Source: Mucor racemosus
Taxonomy: Eukaryota > Mucoromycota > Mucoromycetes > Mucorales > Mucoraceae
Reading direction: 5' to 3'
Assembly: GCA_027405735.1 (NCBI GenBank)
Contig: JAPEHQ010000018.1
Location: forward strand, 186,001 to 250,000
Length of the DNA stretch: 64,000 bases
The notes beneath the pieces were generated by a model. That model did no database searches, was not told where the DNA came from, and worked only from the letters and a program-made list of their open reading frames with translations. Made by a program: the position numbers and the translations under genes. Below, piece after piece: positions 1-13,360 of the stretch (position 1 is its first letter; the number at the start of each line of letters is the position of its first letter).

Positions 1-3000
1 TGTACATTCTGTTGTTGTACGATTTTTAAATTACAAGTGTAGATTTTCTGGTCCTTTTCTGTAGCACACAAATGGATTCTCCTCTTTTTTTTCTTCCTAT
101 GAATTACCTTTAGCATGCAATTATCGTTGAATAATCTACACAGTGTTAATCATAAATATGAGTTGATCATCATGAGTGATATTCAATTAGCATGGAATCA
201 TTGATAACCCCGCCTTAGTGTTTAAGTAATTATCAACTGAGAAGCTCTTATTTTTTTTTCGTACTCTTTTCAATAACCTAATGTGTTCACATTTGAATAG
301 AATCTAAGGAAGAATTATTTTGATACCTTTATTTGAACGACAGTTCATTTCTCTTTCCCCTCCTCCTTAACTCAACCTTTTCAGCCTGTTGTTCATATTT
401 CCGCTGATCATCTATTTTTAACATAGAGCGGCATTTTTCTTATTTGATTTTACTACTCGAGAAAAATACGATGACACTATTGGAAGTTTTTATCCAAGCA
501 TCAAAACGTTTTTTTTTTTTTAATTTTAGAACTTGATATATTTGATGCATAGTTTGTATGACGAAAAAACGATTAAATGTTGCTTACATTTGTAAATAGA
601 AACGTGTTTGACAGACTTGTATATTATATATGCCGTAAAACATTATAATATGACTTGCATATATAATCAATAATTGCTTGTCTTAAAAATAAAACCTCCT
701 CAATGTATTGATTATATAGAAGCTTAGAGTTTTCTTTTAGGTCATTCAGGACCATTATTCCGGTAGATAAAAATAACTGAAATCAACATCTATTCGACAA
801 GCGATGATGAATATTATGATGTTCCTGCAATTTCTCAATGAAAATTTCTGTTTAATCTATTTATATGCAAATAAACTCGAGCTGCAAGGTCGTTTATTCG
901 ACTAAAAAAACTCAATGCTTGTAATAATTTCTGCATCCAATCTATTCCTTTCCGATAATAGCGATGACATTATATATTGACATAATTTTTTAGTAATATA
1001 GCTTTTAGCATGATCTGAGTGTACTTTTTTGGATCTGGAATTTCGAATCTCAAATCAACAGCTAAAGGCATTTTCGTACACTTTTCCTAAATTTCTGGTT
1101 GTATGCTATACTATATATACATCAAGTAAGCTTCGTAGAATTTGCTGTTGAGCATAATTTTCTATCAATGTTCACTTGTACGAATAATAAAAACTATAGA
1201 GAAACGTGGATTAGTTTTGGCTTTCTTGATGGTCATTTGTATTTCATCCAATGTATTTGTTAGTTTGTTGAGCAATCTTCAGCTTTTGAGGCATTTGGGT
1301 GTCTCCTGAATCCCCAATACGCTTTAAAATCAGTACAATGTAGAACTTTTATTGGGTGTATCCAACGAATGAAAGCTAGCCATTTCATGTAGCGCTATCC
1401 AATTACTGGAAAATTGGGCATTTGGGCGTACTAGGGCTCCCTAAAACCCCCAATATTCATTTCTTATTTTTTTTTTGGCAAGATTCATTCCTTATTCGTT
1501 CTGTCATGGCTCTCACCAACGGTGAGTTACAGTTAATCTATGACAACTTTGATTTCTTTTCTCGTTTGGTTCCTGGGTTCAGCCATTCGTCTATCATATA
1601 ACAAGTCCAAGACTACGTACTACAATCGGACGAATGCCTCTGGGTGCTTTGCGTCGGTACTGGCACTTTGATTCATCAAGGCTCCGTACCCACCCTCATC
1701 CCCCTACAAACAAAAAAAAAAGGAACGAGCAAAAAAAGACGCTTTGAACTCCGTGATTTCATATTTGCATTACTCAGTCTTCATCATCTATTTTCAGTAC
1801 TTTTCTCAAAAGTAACTCCATAATAAAAAATAGAAGTGTAATTTGGAGGCGCTACTAAATAATTCCAGCTAATATATTGCCAAATATCTTGCTCAACTGG
1901 TTATGGAAAACTCTTTAAAATTCTGACATTGAAATTTCCAGGCTTAAATTTAACATGTTTGATGAGTGGTATCTTGAGACCTTAATAAATCAATGCGCTT
2001 TTTTTAATTAAACTCCAGCTATTTTTTTAGTTTTCTATAATATATTTGAGTTTCAGAATATTTAGTAATATTTCACATCTTGTATTCTTTTTTTACTTCT
2101 TTTTCTAGAGATAGCGATTATATTTGATACAAAAATACAACAAATATTACACTCATTTAATAGTTCTAATTGAGTTCTATCTGAAGCTTTTTTCAGAAAC
2201 AAAAAATATGGAGTTTTGGTGGAGAAATACGTATTTTAAGAAAATTTCGAATTGGTGAGATTTTTCCCTTATCATTGATCATCTTTGGGATTTAAACTTC
2301 CGAAAAATTGGTCAAAACATTAAATTTCTCTACAAATATCATAGATAAAAATGCGAATAGCATTTTGTTCTGTAGATACAAAGTTTGTGCATCTTTTGGT
2401 TAACTTTTTTTTAAAAAAAACATTCAAAAAATGTAACTTTTAGCCCAAAAACTGTTAAAATTTCATATTCAATTTTCTATAAATATTGTCAGTATTTCCT
2501 TTTTTAAATTTACATTATTCGATGCAAAATTTTAAGCTCTATTAAAAATATTAATAAAGTAAAGACAACTCACTTAATACTTTGTTGCTCAATCGAACAT
2601 TTTCTGTTTTTTGAGTTTTTTTGTCGAAAAAAAACCATTTCCTGTTTTAAGCTCCACAGCCAATCAAAAATTTGATTGGCTGTCAAAGTCAACAAAATAG
2701 GCTACTTTTTACTGTATATACATTTCCAAAGGATTGTTTTTCGAATTAAACTGTATAAAAAAAACATATGTAATATCAAATAAGTACTTAAATTATTTCT
2801 AGTTTACTCTAGAAATTTTTTTTAGAGAGAATAGGTTATAAATGATTATTATATCGGAATATCTCAAGTAATGAGCAGACATGTCTTTTAAGCATTGCGA
2901 TACTTTAAACCCATCATTGTCTTCTTTCCTGGATTGAAAAACTTGCTCTCAATACACATACATAAGTAATATGGCTCTACACATGTCTTACATTCCCTGA

Positions 3001-3190
3001 ACTATAAAATTGGTTATTGATCTGAGACTCTCAGGGCCAATTAATGAATTAGGGTCACTCAGATGTGTAAATGTAACTTGACGTTATCGTTTCATTGTTA
3101 CATATAGTCACACTCAAACGCATTCGAATCCAAAAAAAAAGTGAAAAAAAAGTTTGATACTATTTTTTTCTTCATCAAACCCAATCTCCA
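1..3190. other. Gene-free AT-rich stretch
   Basis: No reading frame here looks like a conserved protein. The stretch is AT-rich with many T and A runs. Two features stand out: a direct repetition of a CATTTGGG-type motif around 1289-1440, and a 28-bp near-perfect palindrome at 2656-2683. The last few hundred bases must contain the exportin-4 promoter. Confidence 0.6.
2656..2683. repeat. 28-bp palindrome with inverted CCAAT boxes
   Basis: ACAGCCAATCAAA, two central A bases, then the exact reverse complement. The 13-bp arms each hold a CCAAT box facing the other. It could be a protein-binding dyad or the remains of a small inverted-repeat element; it lies about 500 bp upstream of the exportin-4 start. 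Confidence 0.6.
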
Positions 3191-6100
3191 ATGGAAAGAG
3201 CACAAGATCCAGAAAACGCTGTTATCCACAAACAATTCGAGGAAGCTTGTTCAGATTTTCAGGTATGAAAAAAGAGAATTTACAGAACAATTGGAAAAAA
3301 TATACTAACTCTCCAAACCAGGTACCTGCAACTAGAGCAGCAGCAGAACTTGTCTTGACACAGTTTCGTCAAGTACCAAAAGTCCTTCCAGCATGTCAAT
3401 ACATTTTAGGTAATTTAAAAGCATCAGAGTTTCTCGGGAAAGAATATCTATGATTTAACAAAATACTAGAACATGCTTCTACTTCTATGGTTCAGTTCCA
3501 GATCTCTTTAGCTATTGGAGATATTGCTGTTAGAGATTATACACTTTATGATAAATTAGATCTTTTACAACTCAAGAATTTTATGATTGAATTTTGCTTA
3601 CAAAGAGAAAAGTAAGATTGCTTTGGTTTTTTTTTTGTGCAAATTTTACTAAAATGTCAAACCTTTGCTTTTAGTTTAGTGAAATATGTTCGTGATCAAT
3701 TAGTCTTGGCTGTTGCTTTGATCACTAAACGTAGTTTATTCGATGTTGGTAATGAAGATAGAGAAGCCATTCTTTTAGGTATCAAGCAACTTTTAGCCAT
3801 GGATGCCGATAATGCTGTATGTTTAGAAATTTTTCTATAAAAAGCAAAAACTAATCAAATTCCAATAGCAAGTTCTAGGTTTAGCTTTAGCCAATGCACT
3901 TGTAGATCAATTTTCCAACACAAAATCAACCACGATTGGACTAACATGGGAACATCATCACAATTGCAAATTATTTTTTGAATCCAATCTCTTGTTACCA
4001 TTATTTGAACAAGTTATTACCAAATTACATGGTTTTGTATCTCACGTACAGCAATTACCTGACAATGTGCCTTCTGTACTAGTAGAAATGTTGGTTTTAT
4101 TAGAAAAAATGCTTCAATGGGAATTTGAATCCACCAATGCCACGCCTACATTACCTGGCACTTTTGCAAAAGAATCTGATTTAGATGATTTCGATAGAGA
4201 AGATGGACCCTCTGCAGTCAAAAAGACCTATGTTGTTTTTCCCAGAGAATGGCAACCTGTTATTGGAAGTAATGAAGTATTATGGTTATTTTTCATGACT
4301 TATAATCTTGTACAAGATGATGATGCTTTAGGACATCGTTGTAGACAATGTTTGATTCAACTAGCTGGATTTCAACAAGATTTTTTTGGTGATAATGTAG
4401 ACATCATTCAATCTTATGCTACAACTATGATTCATGGCATTAGAAAGATGATGACTGATGTAACTGCCTTTGGTACAAGCCCTGATGCTTTAAGCGAACA
4501 AGGTCCTCAAATGCTTGGTACAATTCAAATGATTCGTCGTTTATTGGAAAATGTATCATTGGTCATTTTGTGTCGTATTCCTGATTTCTTTCCTTTTTTG
4601 AATGAAGTGGGTCTTATTACTGTGAGTTGTTTAGGTGGTACTGTTACTGATGTTGATGAAGGTTGGATCAGTGAAGCATGTGATGAGTGTTTGCAAACGT
4701 GGGTCAAGATGGGTAAGTTTTTTTGGTTGTTTTTATGCCGAAATATATCAAACATTAACAACAATTGTTTAGCCGAAATTGTTCAGCCTAGTGATCCTCG
4801 TGGAGTAGATCCCAAGGCAGGATTAACACCTGATCAAACACAACACTTGACACAATATATGACAACTGTAGCATATCAAATTGTCGACACCTACGTCAAT
4901 ACTCGTTTAGAACGTGCAAAATTAGTATTAGAAGATGAAGAAGAGGAGGATGAAATTGATGCAGGATATAAAGATTGGGACACATTTGCAGATCAGTTAA
5001 CATGTATTGGTACACTTGGTAGACTCAATCCACAACCTACATTATCTCGTCTCTTGCAGTTGCTCACTGAGCGATTTGAGACTTTCAAAGGATTTTTTAC
5101 TGCTCCTAATGTCAATGAGCAAGAGTTAATCTTTCTTCATGAGCAACTCCATTGGATTATTTTAATTGCAGCACATATTCTTGCAGATACCGGCAAGGGA
5201 GAGCAACCCATGATTCCAGAATCTTTAATGCAATTGAGTGGTGCAACACAGTCTTTTGATCAAGACCCAGTGGTTAATTTATCTCAATTATTCTTGGAAT
5301 TATTCAGATTTAGTTCTAGTTTCAGTTCTTCATCTATAGAAGCATCGAATTGTAGTCCTCGTGTTGCAGAGACTTTAATTTGGTACATGGAAAGATGGAG
5401 TAAATCTTATTTGTTATTGGATGAAAATGAGTATGGCTTTATTAGTCCTAATATCGCAAAGGCATTTGGTAGACCAGGTCCTTCAGATGGTCAGGGCTTA
5501 AGAATTATAGACTTCTTTATTGAGCAAATGAAGCTTAATTTCATTCTTTGGAATGCTGACCCTGACGTACTTGCACAACTTGTTAAATGGCTTGATACAT
5601 GTGGAACATCGAATAATTTGAAAGGAGGATTATTACAATCTGGTATGTTTATATTTACGGTATATACCCTCGTTTAGTGCTAACTATTTTGAAACAGCAC
5701 AATTCCCAGAATTGGTTCAATTTGTTACTCAAAACTTGGAACAATTACCAGAAGCCATTCACAATTCTTTGATTCAAACCATTGCTACAATTTCAAGTTT
5801 TGCAGTTGATGAAACCACAAAAAGCAACTATTTTGGCTTGATGTTCAAGATGATTGAAGATAGACTTGGATCATTATTGCATCGACCTGATTTCCAGCAA
5901 GTTTATCAACGTGGTGAAATCATCAATAACGTGATTAGTGCATTAGAAATGTTTGATGGTTTAGCACTTGCATGTCAATACAGTAACACGCAAACGATTT
6001 TCCAATTCTGTGCTAGATTCTTTGAAAGTTTCATTCAACTAATGACACTCTACAAGAACATACCTGAAGTACAATTAGCTATTTTACAACTCTTTGCTGA

Positions 6101-7024
6101 TCTTTGTAATCGACTTGATTTTGGATTATTGAGCAACAATGATAAACAAATGCTTTTCCATACAATCAGTGAAATCATGAAAGTTTATGGTCTTGCAAAT
6201 CAAAACAAAAAGAGAATGCATTCACAAGAAGAGGAGGAAGATAGGCCTTATGCTGATATCTCGACTGTGTTGATCATGCTCTCCAATATCATGTCTTCAG
6301 GCATTGAAGATTTTAGTAGAAAGGATGTAGCTGATAAATCTGATATTGCTAATGTCGTACTATTTGGTATCAACATTGTTATCCCAATGATTGATATGGA
6401 AATGTTAAAGGTAAACACAGAAAAGATGCAAAATCATATGATTGAATTCTTTTTTCTAATCACCTTTTATATGTATATGCATAGATCCCTAGTCTATGTC
6501 AACAATACATTCAACTGATATCTCACATGATAGAAGTATTCCCTGACAAATTATCTGGACTACCCACACCTTTATTCCTTAATTTAATGGCAAGTTTAGA
6601 ATACGGCATCAGACATGATATAACCGATGTCAATATTTTAACATTACATGCTATTACTCCATTAACAATGTGGTCTTTCCAACAACAATCCAACGGTGCA
6701 TCAATTGATTTCTTGAAGGAATCATTACAAAAATTCTTGCAAGAATTGTTAAATTGCCTATTATTCCAACATTTAGATTCAAATATTGTCGATGCTGCAT
6801 CTGATGCTTTATTAGCATTGATTTGCTCACAAAGAGATGTCTATATGGTATTGGCAAATCAAATCATTTCGCAGCAATCAAGCGATATTCAATCAAGATT
6901 AATGCATGCTTTCCAAAAGTTAGATCAGGCAACACCCCAACAACCTCATAGAAATGCGCCTGAATTTAAAGAAGCCTTATTGGCCTTTTTGATGGATGTT
7001 CGTGCCGTTTTGAGAGTTAAATAA
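3191..7024 (+). CDS. XPO4: Exportin-4 (importin-beta family nuclear export receptor)
   Basis: Eight exons: 3191-3262, 3322-3409, 3470-3611, 3675-3816, 3869-4712, 4773-5642, 5698-6410 and 6485-7024, giving 1,136 residues, close to animal exportin-4 (about 1,150). Phases agree at every junction. Family-like stretches run the whole length: an N-terminal HEAT region (VRDQLVLAVALITKR), a central DQLTCIGTLGRL block, the LHEQLHWIILIAAHILAD block, WYMERWSKSYLLLDENEYG, and a C-terminal IEVFPDKLSGLP region. The family is RanGTP-dependent and shuttles cargoes such as eIF5A and SMAD3 in animals; the fungal cargo is unknown. The start is the first in-frame ATG. The fifth intron (4713-4772) is 60 bp, a multiple of three and free of stops, so its retention would insert 20 residues. 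Confidence 0.93.
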
Positions 7025-7247
7025 GTAAATAGAGAACGGTTCCTGATTTGTCATTTGATCTCTAAATAAATAAGACTGCTTTGATATCTACAAAATCCAC
7101 AAATGTTGTTGGTTGTGTGTATCATTCAAATGTGTTCTATAAATAAGAAGCATGCTCGTTTTTGTGCGTGTGTCTCTCTCTTTCTCTTTCTCTTTCTTTC
7201 TTTCTTTCTTTTTTTTTTTTTTCTTTTTATTTTATCTTATTATTCAA
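7025..7247 (+). promoter_or_regulatory. Intergenic region with CTTT-rich tract
   Basis: Between exportin-4 and the transporter. It contains AATAAA-like signals near 7064-7071, which probably end the exportin transcript, and a pyrimidine tract at about 7175-7240 just before the transporter start. Such CT-rich tracts often mark fungal transcription starts. No TATA box could be assigned with confidence. Confidence 0.4.
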
Positions 7248-8926
7248 ATGACAAAAAACTATTCCTCAATTATAGAAAATGATACGTCAGCTTCATCCAT
7301 ATCTTCTATTCCAGCATTATCCGTATTTTCAGAAGTTGGAGCATCTCTAGATGAGCAAAGCCCATTACTCACAAATTCAACTTTTGATTCGTCTATTTGT
7401 TCATCAAATGGAGATTTAGTATATTTTGAAGAGCCCAGTGCTACTATAGCGAGTGCTGCAATCAACTTGTCCAATACAATTCTTGGAACAGGCATGCTGG
7501 CCATGGTATGTTTTGTTTTTCAATTGAAATTATGCATTTAACTCATTTTACAGCAAGAATAGCCCGCTGCCTTGGCTTGTGTTGGCCTAATTCCAGGTAT
7601 GGCTCTCATATTGTATGCTGGAACTACGTCAGGCCTTGGTCTATACTTTTTAGCAAGGTGTGCAGGAAAAGTAGGGGGCAGAAATGCTTCGTTTTCTTCC
7701 CTATCAAAATTAACTTGGCCTAAATTAGGAATATTCTTTGATATGGCCATTGCAATTAAATGCTTTGGTGTAGCCGTTAGTTATTTAATTATTTTAGGTG
7801 ATTTGATGCCTCAGGTAAGCTTTTATTAATTGTGAGAAAAGAAAGAGAACGATTAACACTCAACAAACAAACAAACAAACAGGTAGTCCGCTCATTTTTT
7901 CATCATGCAGAGGATGTTGAATTGCTTATGGATAGAAGATTTTGGATTACATTATCTATTGTTACAGCAGTTGGACCACTTAGTTATCTTCGAAAATTAG
8001 ATTCACTTAAATATACCAGTCTAATTGCTTTGTTTGCCGTGGCTTACTTGGTTATCATTGTCTTGTATCACTACATTTCTCCCAATTTCCCACCTCCACC
8101 TCCTGAATCTATTGAATATTTTCATTTCTCTACAAAGATATTCAGTCAATTACCTGTATTTATTTTCGCATTTACATGCCATCAGAATGTAAGCATATAA
8201 AAAAAAAAGGATGAAATATGCTGCTGGTTGCTAAATTCTATTTTTAGATATTCTCTGTGCATAATGAGCTGCAAGATAACAGTGAGAAATCTATCATTAA
8301 AGTTATCTTTTCCTCTATCGGGTCGGCTGCTTTTATTTATGAACTAGTTGCAGTTCTCGGTTATCTTAGCTTTGGTAAAGATGTATTGGGAAATATCATT
8401 TTGATGTGTAAGTGTTTAGTTTTTGTAGCAATACAACATGATAGACTAAACATCATATTTTTTCATATATATATATATTATAGACCCTCAATCTCATTTT
8501 GTCGCTTATGGAAGATTGGCAATTGTCATTTTAGTCATTTTTAGTTATCCACTTCAAGCTCATCCCTGTAGAGCTTCTATTGATAAAATTATAGATCATT
8601 TTCATCAAAAACAATCATCACAATTACAACAAATTCAAGATGTCGTTGCTGTTAATCACGCCAAAAAGCATCTTGTAGTTACAACTTGTATCGTTGTTGC
8701 AAGTTATTTGGTTGCAATTACTATTTCTCAATTAGATCTCGTACTATCGTTTGTTGGATCCACTGGTTCAACTACAATTTCATTCATTCTTCCCGGTTTA
8801 TTCTACCTTGAATTATTCAAACAAGATGGATGGAATTGGAAGCGTTGTGTTGCTTTATTCCTAGTTATTTATGGATTTATGGTAATGTCAGTTTGTTTGA
8901 CGTTTAACATTAGAAGATTATTATAA
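7248..8926 (+). CDS. Amino-acid transporter, AVT5/6/7-SLC38 type
   Basis: Five exons: 7248-7505, 7563-7814, 7883-8188, 8248-8407 and 8484-8926, giving 472 residues. After a Ser/Thr-rich hydrophilic N-terminus of about 70 residues, the first membrane segment carries a family-style NTILGTGMLAMPAALA motif, restored exactly by the first splice. About eleven hydrophobic segments follow, with FAFTCHQNIFSVHNEL and IFSYPLQAHPCR blocks typical of AVT/SLC38 carriers. Yeast Avt5-7 move amino acids across the vacuolar membrane by proton coupling; a vacuolar location here is inferred from the family. It lies 223 bp downstream of exportin-4 on the same strand, behind a CTTT-rich tract at 7175-7225. Confidence 0.88.
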
Positions 8927-9502
8927 TAAAAATATAAACATATTCCCCATTTTAAATTTTGTTCTATTAGCTCTAAAATACAATGAAATATACTTGCATA
9001 CATTATCTATAATATCAAGGGCAATGTGAATCAACAAAACAGTAACTTTGTTTTGATTTAAAGATAAAAAGACCATCATATTTCAAGAGCTAAAGGACAA
9101 CTGTAAAATCGAATGATATTCTAATTGAACGATTGTATACCAAAGCATGCTTATTTTAAAGAATCAACCACATTTAAACAACCAAAGTATATATATATAT
9201 ATTTATATATTTATATATTTATATATATTCTCTCTAAACAAAATTTAATACATGAGCAGTTTAATAACATTTGGTTCCTTCTAAATATCCCTTTAAATCC
9301 ATAAAAAAAAAAAATTGATCTTCCCTTCTCAATTGCGTAAAAACTAGATTATATAAATATCGAAAATCCAAGTTTAAATATTAAATGCTTATTTTACAAT
9401 GAAATGACACATTTATAGAAAATAATGAATGAAAGAATATATAAAGGCAACTTTTTTTCTATTTGAATAAAAAACGTATCTTTTTTTTTTCTTTTTTTCT
9501 AA
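8927..9502. other. Intergenic, AT-rich
   Basis: No gene seen. Contains TATA/TTTATA low-complexity sequence at about 9190-9230 and a T-rich tract at 9450-9500 that directly precedes the AT-hook/SANT gene. Confidence 0.6.
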
Positions 9503-10330
9503 ATGTACACATCTATAAACACTCAAGAACTAGATGCTGTTGAAGGACTTCTTGGTCTTCACTCTCACCATTATCTCTATCAAAACTCATCTCAAGTTTC
9601 TGTTAATAGTCAAGATTCTTCTGATCACATTTCAGTTCAATTGAATCCAATAAGTCCAATGCAATCCAATGACGAAAGATTGCCTCCTCTTTCTCAAATA
9701 TCAGCACCAGTACCAGCACCAGCACCACCGAATGCTTATGCATCTACTTGCTCATTAAACTACATTTTGTCTACTCCAATGTGTCCTTCTATGAGATCCT
9801 CATGCTCTTCTACTTCTTCTTTTCTTTCATCCTATGCATCTTCCATTTCTTCTGCATCAAGCTCTTCAACTCAAGAACATACACCTCAACAAGCAACAAG
9901 ACGTACATTACGTCGTACAACAGCTTATATTTTGAATGCTAATCGTCGTGGAAGGCCCAGAAAACCTAATAGCACCACCAGCAGCAGCAGTGGCAATAGT
10001 AAAAAGAATAAAGAAATCAAGATTATCAATTGTGGTGAATATGAAAAAACATCGGCTGCAACTAATCCTTGTGAAGAAAATATTACTGTGGTAAGTAATA
10101 AGCCAAGATGGCAAGATTCTGAACGTCAAAACTTGATTGAAGCTATTGTACATGAGAAAAAGTTGGATGATATGACAAGTATTCCTTGGGATAAGGTTTC
10201 TAGAGTTGTTGGACGTGCTAAAAAGGCTTGTAAAGATCAATGGCGTAGAGAAGTATTGCCTAGTTTGTTAAAGGGCTTTGTACGTGGTGGCAATAACAAG
10301 AACAACAACAACAACAGTGGCAATAGTTAA
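9503..10330 (+). CDS. AT-hook and Myb/SANT-like nuclear protein
   Basis: Single-exon gene of 275 residues. The first part is Ser/Pro/Ala-rich (serine runs at about 97-122) and starts with an acidic/hydrophobic motif, ELDAVEGLLGL, at 9-19. An AT-hook core, RRGRPRKP, is at 148-155. A Myb/SANT-like helical domain covers about 201-255, with tryptophans at 203, 229 and 247 and a basic last helix (KKACKDQWRRE). The tail is Asn/Gly-rich. The layout suggests a minor-groove DNA-binding transcription or chromatin regulator. Target genes cannot be told from the sequence. The start is the first ATG after a long T-rich leader; stop TAA. Confidence 0.75.
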   Translation: MYTSINTQELDAVEGLLGLHSHHYLYQNSSQVSVNSQDSSDHISVQLNPISPMQSNDERLPPLSQISAPVPAPAPPNAYASTCSLNYILSTPMCPSMRSSCSSTSSFLSSYASSISSASSSSTQEHTPQQATRRTLRRTTAYILNANRRGRPRKPNSTTSSSSGNSKKNKEIKIINCGEYEKTSAATNPCEENITVVSNKPRWQDSERQNLIEAIVHEKKLDDMTSIPWDKVSRVVGRAKKACKDQWRREVLPSLLKGFVRGGNNKNNNNNSGNS

Positions 10331-11050
10331 TAATAAGACATCTGCTCCATTTCATACCATTATAGACAAGTAAATAAACTTTTTTTGATTTTCCTATATT
10401 TTCGATGATCTACTCTGCATTTTTGTATGTACCATATTGGGGAGTTTTCATTTTTCATTATACATACATACAATGACTCCTATATATTGAATTCTTCTAA
10501 AATGAATGAGGCTATAATTAGAAGCACCCTTTGTATTTTTTTTTTTAGGGACATGTGTAATACACATTGGTTTGCTATATGATCAATTATTTGTGAAATA
10601 TCTCGATTCTTGTAACCAAAATATGCCCAGCATTTGTCACACTTATTATTAACTTAAGCTACATGTTATTTGAGATATTCGATGAATGATATTTCAGCTC
10701 TTATCAGAATAATGTTGTTTTCTTAATTTTCTGTAACTTATTCAGGTGTTGTAGCGTCCCGAATTCCAAACAACTTTAACATTCTTTAAACAATAATGTC
10801 TCAGATATTTATCATGAGTTTATTAACCAAGATTAATTCTAATTATTTCCAACAGATAAGTTGGATTTTTATCAATGTTTCTATCAATTTTCAAGATTTT
10901 GGAGGTTATAATACATCAAATTGAAAGTACAATTTACGGCAGTTGATTCTCATTAATCTCAAAGCAATTCAAAATTTTACGGATGTTTAATGCGTACAAA
11001 TATAAAAATTACAGAACGACAAGCTATTTAAATCAGTCAAAAAAAAACAG
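10331..11050. other. Intergenic, nothing recognised
   Basis: AT-rich sequence downstream of the AT-hook gene. An AATAAA-like signal occurs near 10372. No conserved coding sequence, RNA gene or repeat was recognised. Confidence 0.5.
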
Positions 11051-11053
11051 TAT

Positions 11054-11816
11054 TTGGAATTTTCTATGTTATGCCTTTCAAATTTATGCATACGCAAAAT
11101 GTCTGGCTTTATACGCTTTATTTCTCTTGAAAATCGCTACATTTCGGATAGAGTAATGGTACATTACAAACATAACTACATTTTTCAAAATACGTACTAC
11201 AATCAAATGACGAAAACCAGCAATGCTATTGCTTGAAATTTGAAAGAACGTCAAAATCGGAGTAAACCAGCCAATGATATCGACCCGATTAAAATCACAA
11301 ACGCGCTTTTAAGCAATCGAGGTTCTTTTAATTGCGTCATTATTTTTGGCGATATTAATCACATTGTCCGTGTTGTCAAACGTTGCACAAGCTTTTCAAA
11401 AAGCCATAAAGTGGGCGTTCTCTTCTAATGTTTTAACCATCAAACTAACTAATACTACAAATTTAATTTTGGATACTGTTACAACAGTAGTATATATTTT
11501 GAAAAGTTCAACCAGTTTCGATCAATATTCGTTGATTGAGAGCACCTTTCTAATGGATTTATTTTATTTTACGCGTCGCAGAGAGGTTTCACATTGTAAA
11601 TTTAGACATGCATCTTCAAGAACAAGTGTTTGCTAATGAAATTAAAACATGCTATTTGTCAATGTATTGTGCATTTAGGGCATTTTTAAGATTCAATTTC
11701 GAACCACAATTTGATTTTATAGAATTTTTCAAAAAATATTTGAAACATGCTCTACAAAAAGCGCTAAAAGTACCGAAAAAAGTGCATGATTTCATTTATC
11801 ATCTTCACAACAACTA
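11054..11816 (+). pseudogene. Coding-looking tract, unidentified
   Basis: Overlapping frames at 11054-11236, 11240-11428, 11346-11636 and 11608-11817 are richer in G and C than the flanks and read like broken protein segments, but no single frame continues and no clean intron joins them. I recognise no family. It could be a decayed transposon gene next to the inverted-repeat structure that begins at 12053, or chance. Confidence 0.22.
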
Positions 11817-12052
11817 GGAGAGGCTCAATTTTTGATATTTTGTGGATATACCCTGGACATACCTACCACTGCAATGGGAGCTCATTTGAATCCATATTTA
11901 GCGAGAATTGATGGGATTACTGACGTTAGTAGGTGCAAATAATGGCAGATAACTAATCTTCTTTATAAAATGTTCTTTCAATAACTTTATTGGTATTATA
12001 ACTATTGGAGAGACTTGGAAAGAAAGAAATCAGGACACGGATTAGCGCCTCG

Positions 12053-13360
12053 ATATTAAAGTTTCAGGAGTGGTTTTTTTTTTGGATAATTTTTGGACCC
12101 CTAAACCTCATGATTGTAAATTGTTTTTCTTTTTTTGTTTTTCTTTTTTGTAGTTTTAACAACTTAGAGAATTTTCACATTTTTTTTTACAAAAGTATCT
12201 GTAGGAATCGGGCAACCAAGCTTTATAGGGTAAAATCGGCTGCTAAAAACGAATCTGTAATTCATTTTATTATATCTATTAATTTCGCCGAGATTTGTAT
12301 GGTATCAATTTTGCTGGAGTTTAGTATAATATACGCCTATGGCAACCCTTAAATTTCATTATAAAGTCTTACTTGAACACATAATAAAAATTATTGAAAA
12401 ATTTATTTTACACATTTTAATATATAAATTTAAACGGCAAGTCTAGTTTTAACAATTTTAGAGGGAAAAACCATTGAAAAAGCGTGAATATTTGTACTGG
12501 TAATCAATTTTAGCAGAACCTTGCTTTCAAAAACTATACCTATCCGTTCAACATTGTCCCGGCTACAAATGTTAAGTAAAGTCTACTTCATTTTTCATTC
12601 TCTACCAGAATATTTAGGTTTTGGATTGCTATAAAGATTTTTTTTTATAAATTTCGTGATCACTTTTTCTGTTATAGAGATCCATGAAGGGACTATTGGT
12701 ATGCAAGATTAGAACCATAGGATAGTAATCATTAGCATCTATCTGACGAATTTTATTTCGTCAAAAAATATTGATTTTTCGTCGAGAAAATTGATATTGA
12801 ATGATTGATTTTTGGGGATACAAAAAACGATCCATTTTGGACGAGGATATACAAGGATAAATTTTCGATGATACAAAAAAAATAAACAAAAAAATGAATA
12901 TCCCCACGGAAAATAGGGCTACAACTACGTATAAATACTCATTTTGTGGATAATTTTGTTGCGCATAATGTGAAAATAAAATATGCTAGGGTTGCATTTT
13001 TTGAATGAAGGGTACTTTGTGATCAAAAACAGTTAAAGTTTGACATCAATTTTACTAAAAAGTTAATGAGAAAAACATTTTTAAAGCTTACACGGATCGA
13101 TTCAGAATTAAAAACTAAACCTAAAACATTTAATACGCTAGCTCAACTTACTATGCATTTTTGTGAGTCATTAAAACTTTAAATTTTTGATTTGGTTTTT
13201 GGGCATTTTGGCATCCTTCAAATTGAAGCTCAGTTGAGTGTGAATACCTGCCTATTCAATTAGATATAATTATATTTAAAATCAGAGCCTGCCCCCATTT
13301 CAAGGCAATAATAAAACAAACAATATAAAGCTCTACTTGAGATGCTACAGAATATTGACA
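12053..13360 (+). repeat. Left arm of long inverted repeat
   Basis: About 1.3 kb, matching the reverse complement of 16280-17736 along its length with many substitutions and small indels. Anchors: ATATTAAAGTTTC at 12053, the TTTCGTCGAGAAAA-type motif near 12777, GTTGCGCATAATGTG near 12958, and GCCCCCATTTCAA near 13290 (GCCCCCATTTCAATAG in the other arm). A short ORF at 12005-12352 is part of the repeat and does not look like a protein. Together with the right arm it brackets transposase and gene relics. Confidence 0.75.

Noticed and set aside
11054..12352. Functional gene in 11.0-12.4 kb
   Set aside because: Frames are short and overlapping with no consistent splicing, and the last part belongs to the inverted-repeat arm; kept only as a low-confidence relic.
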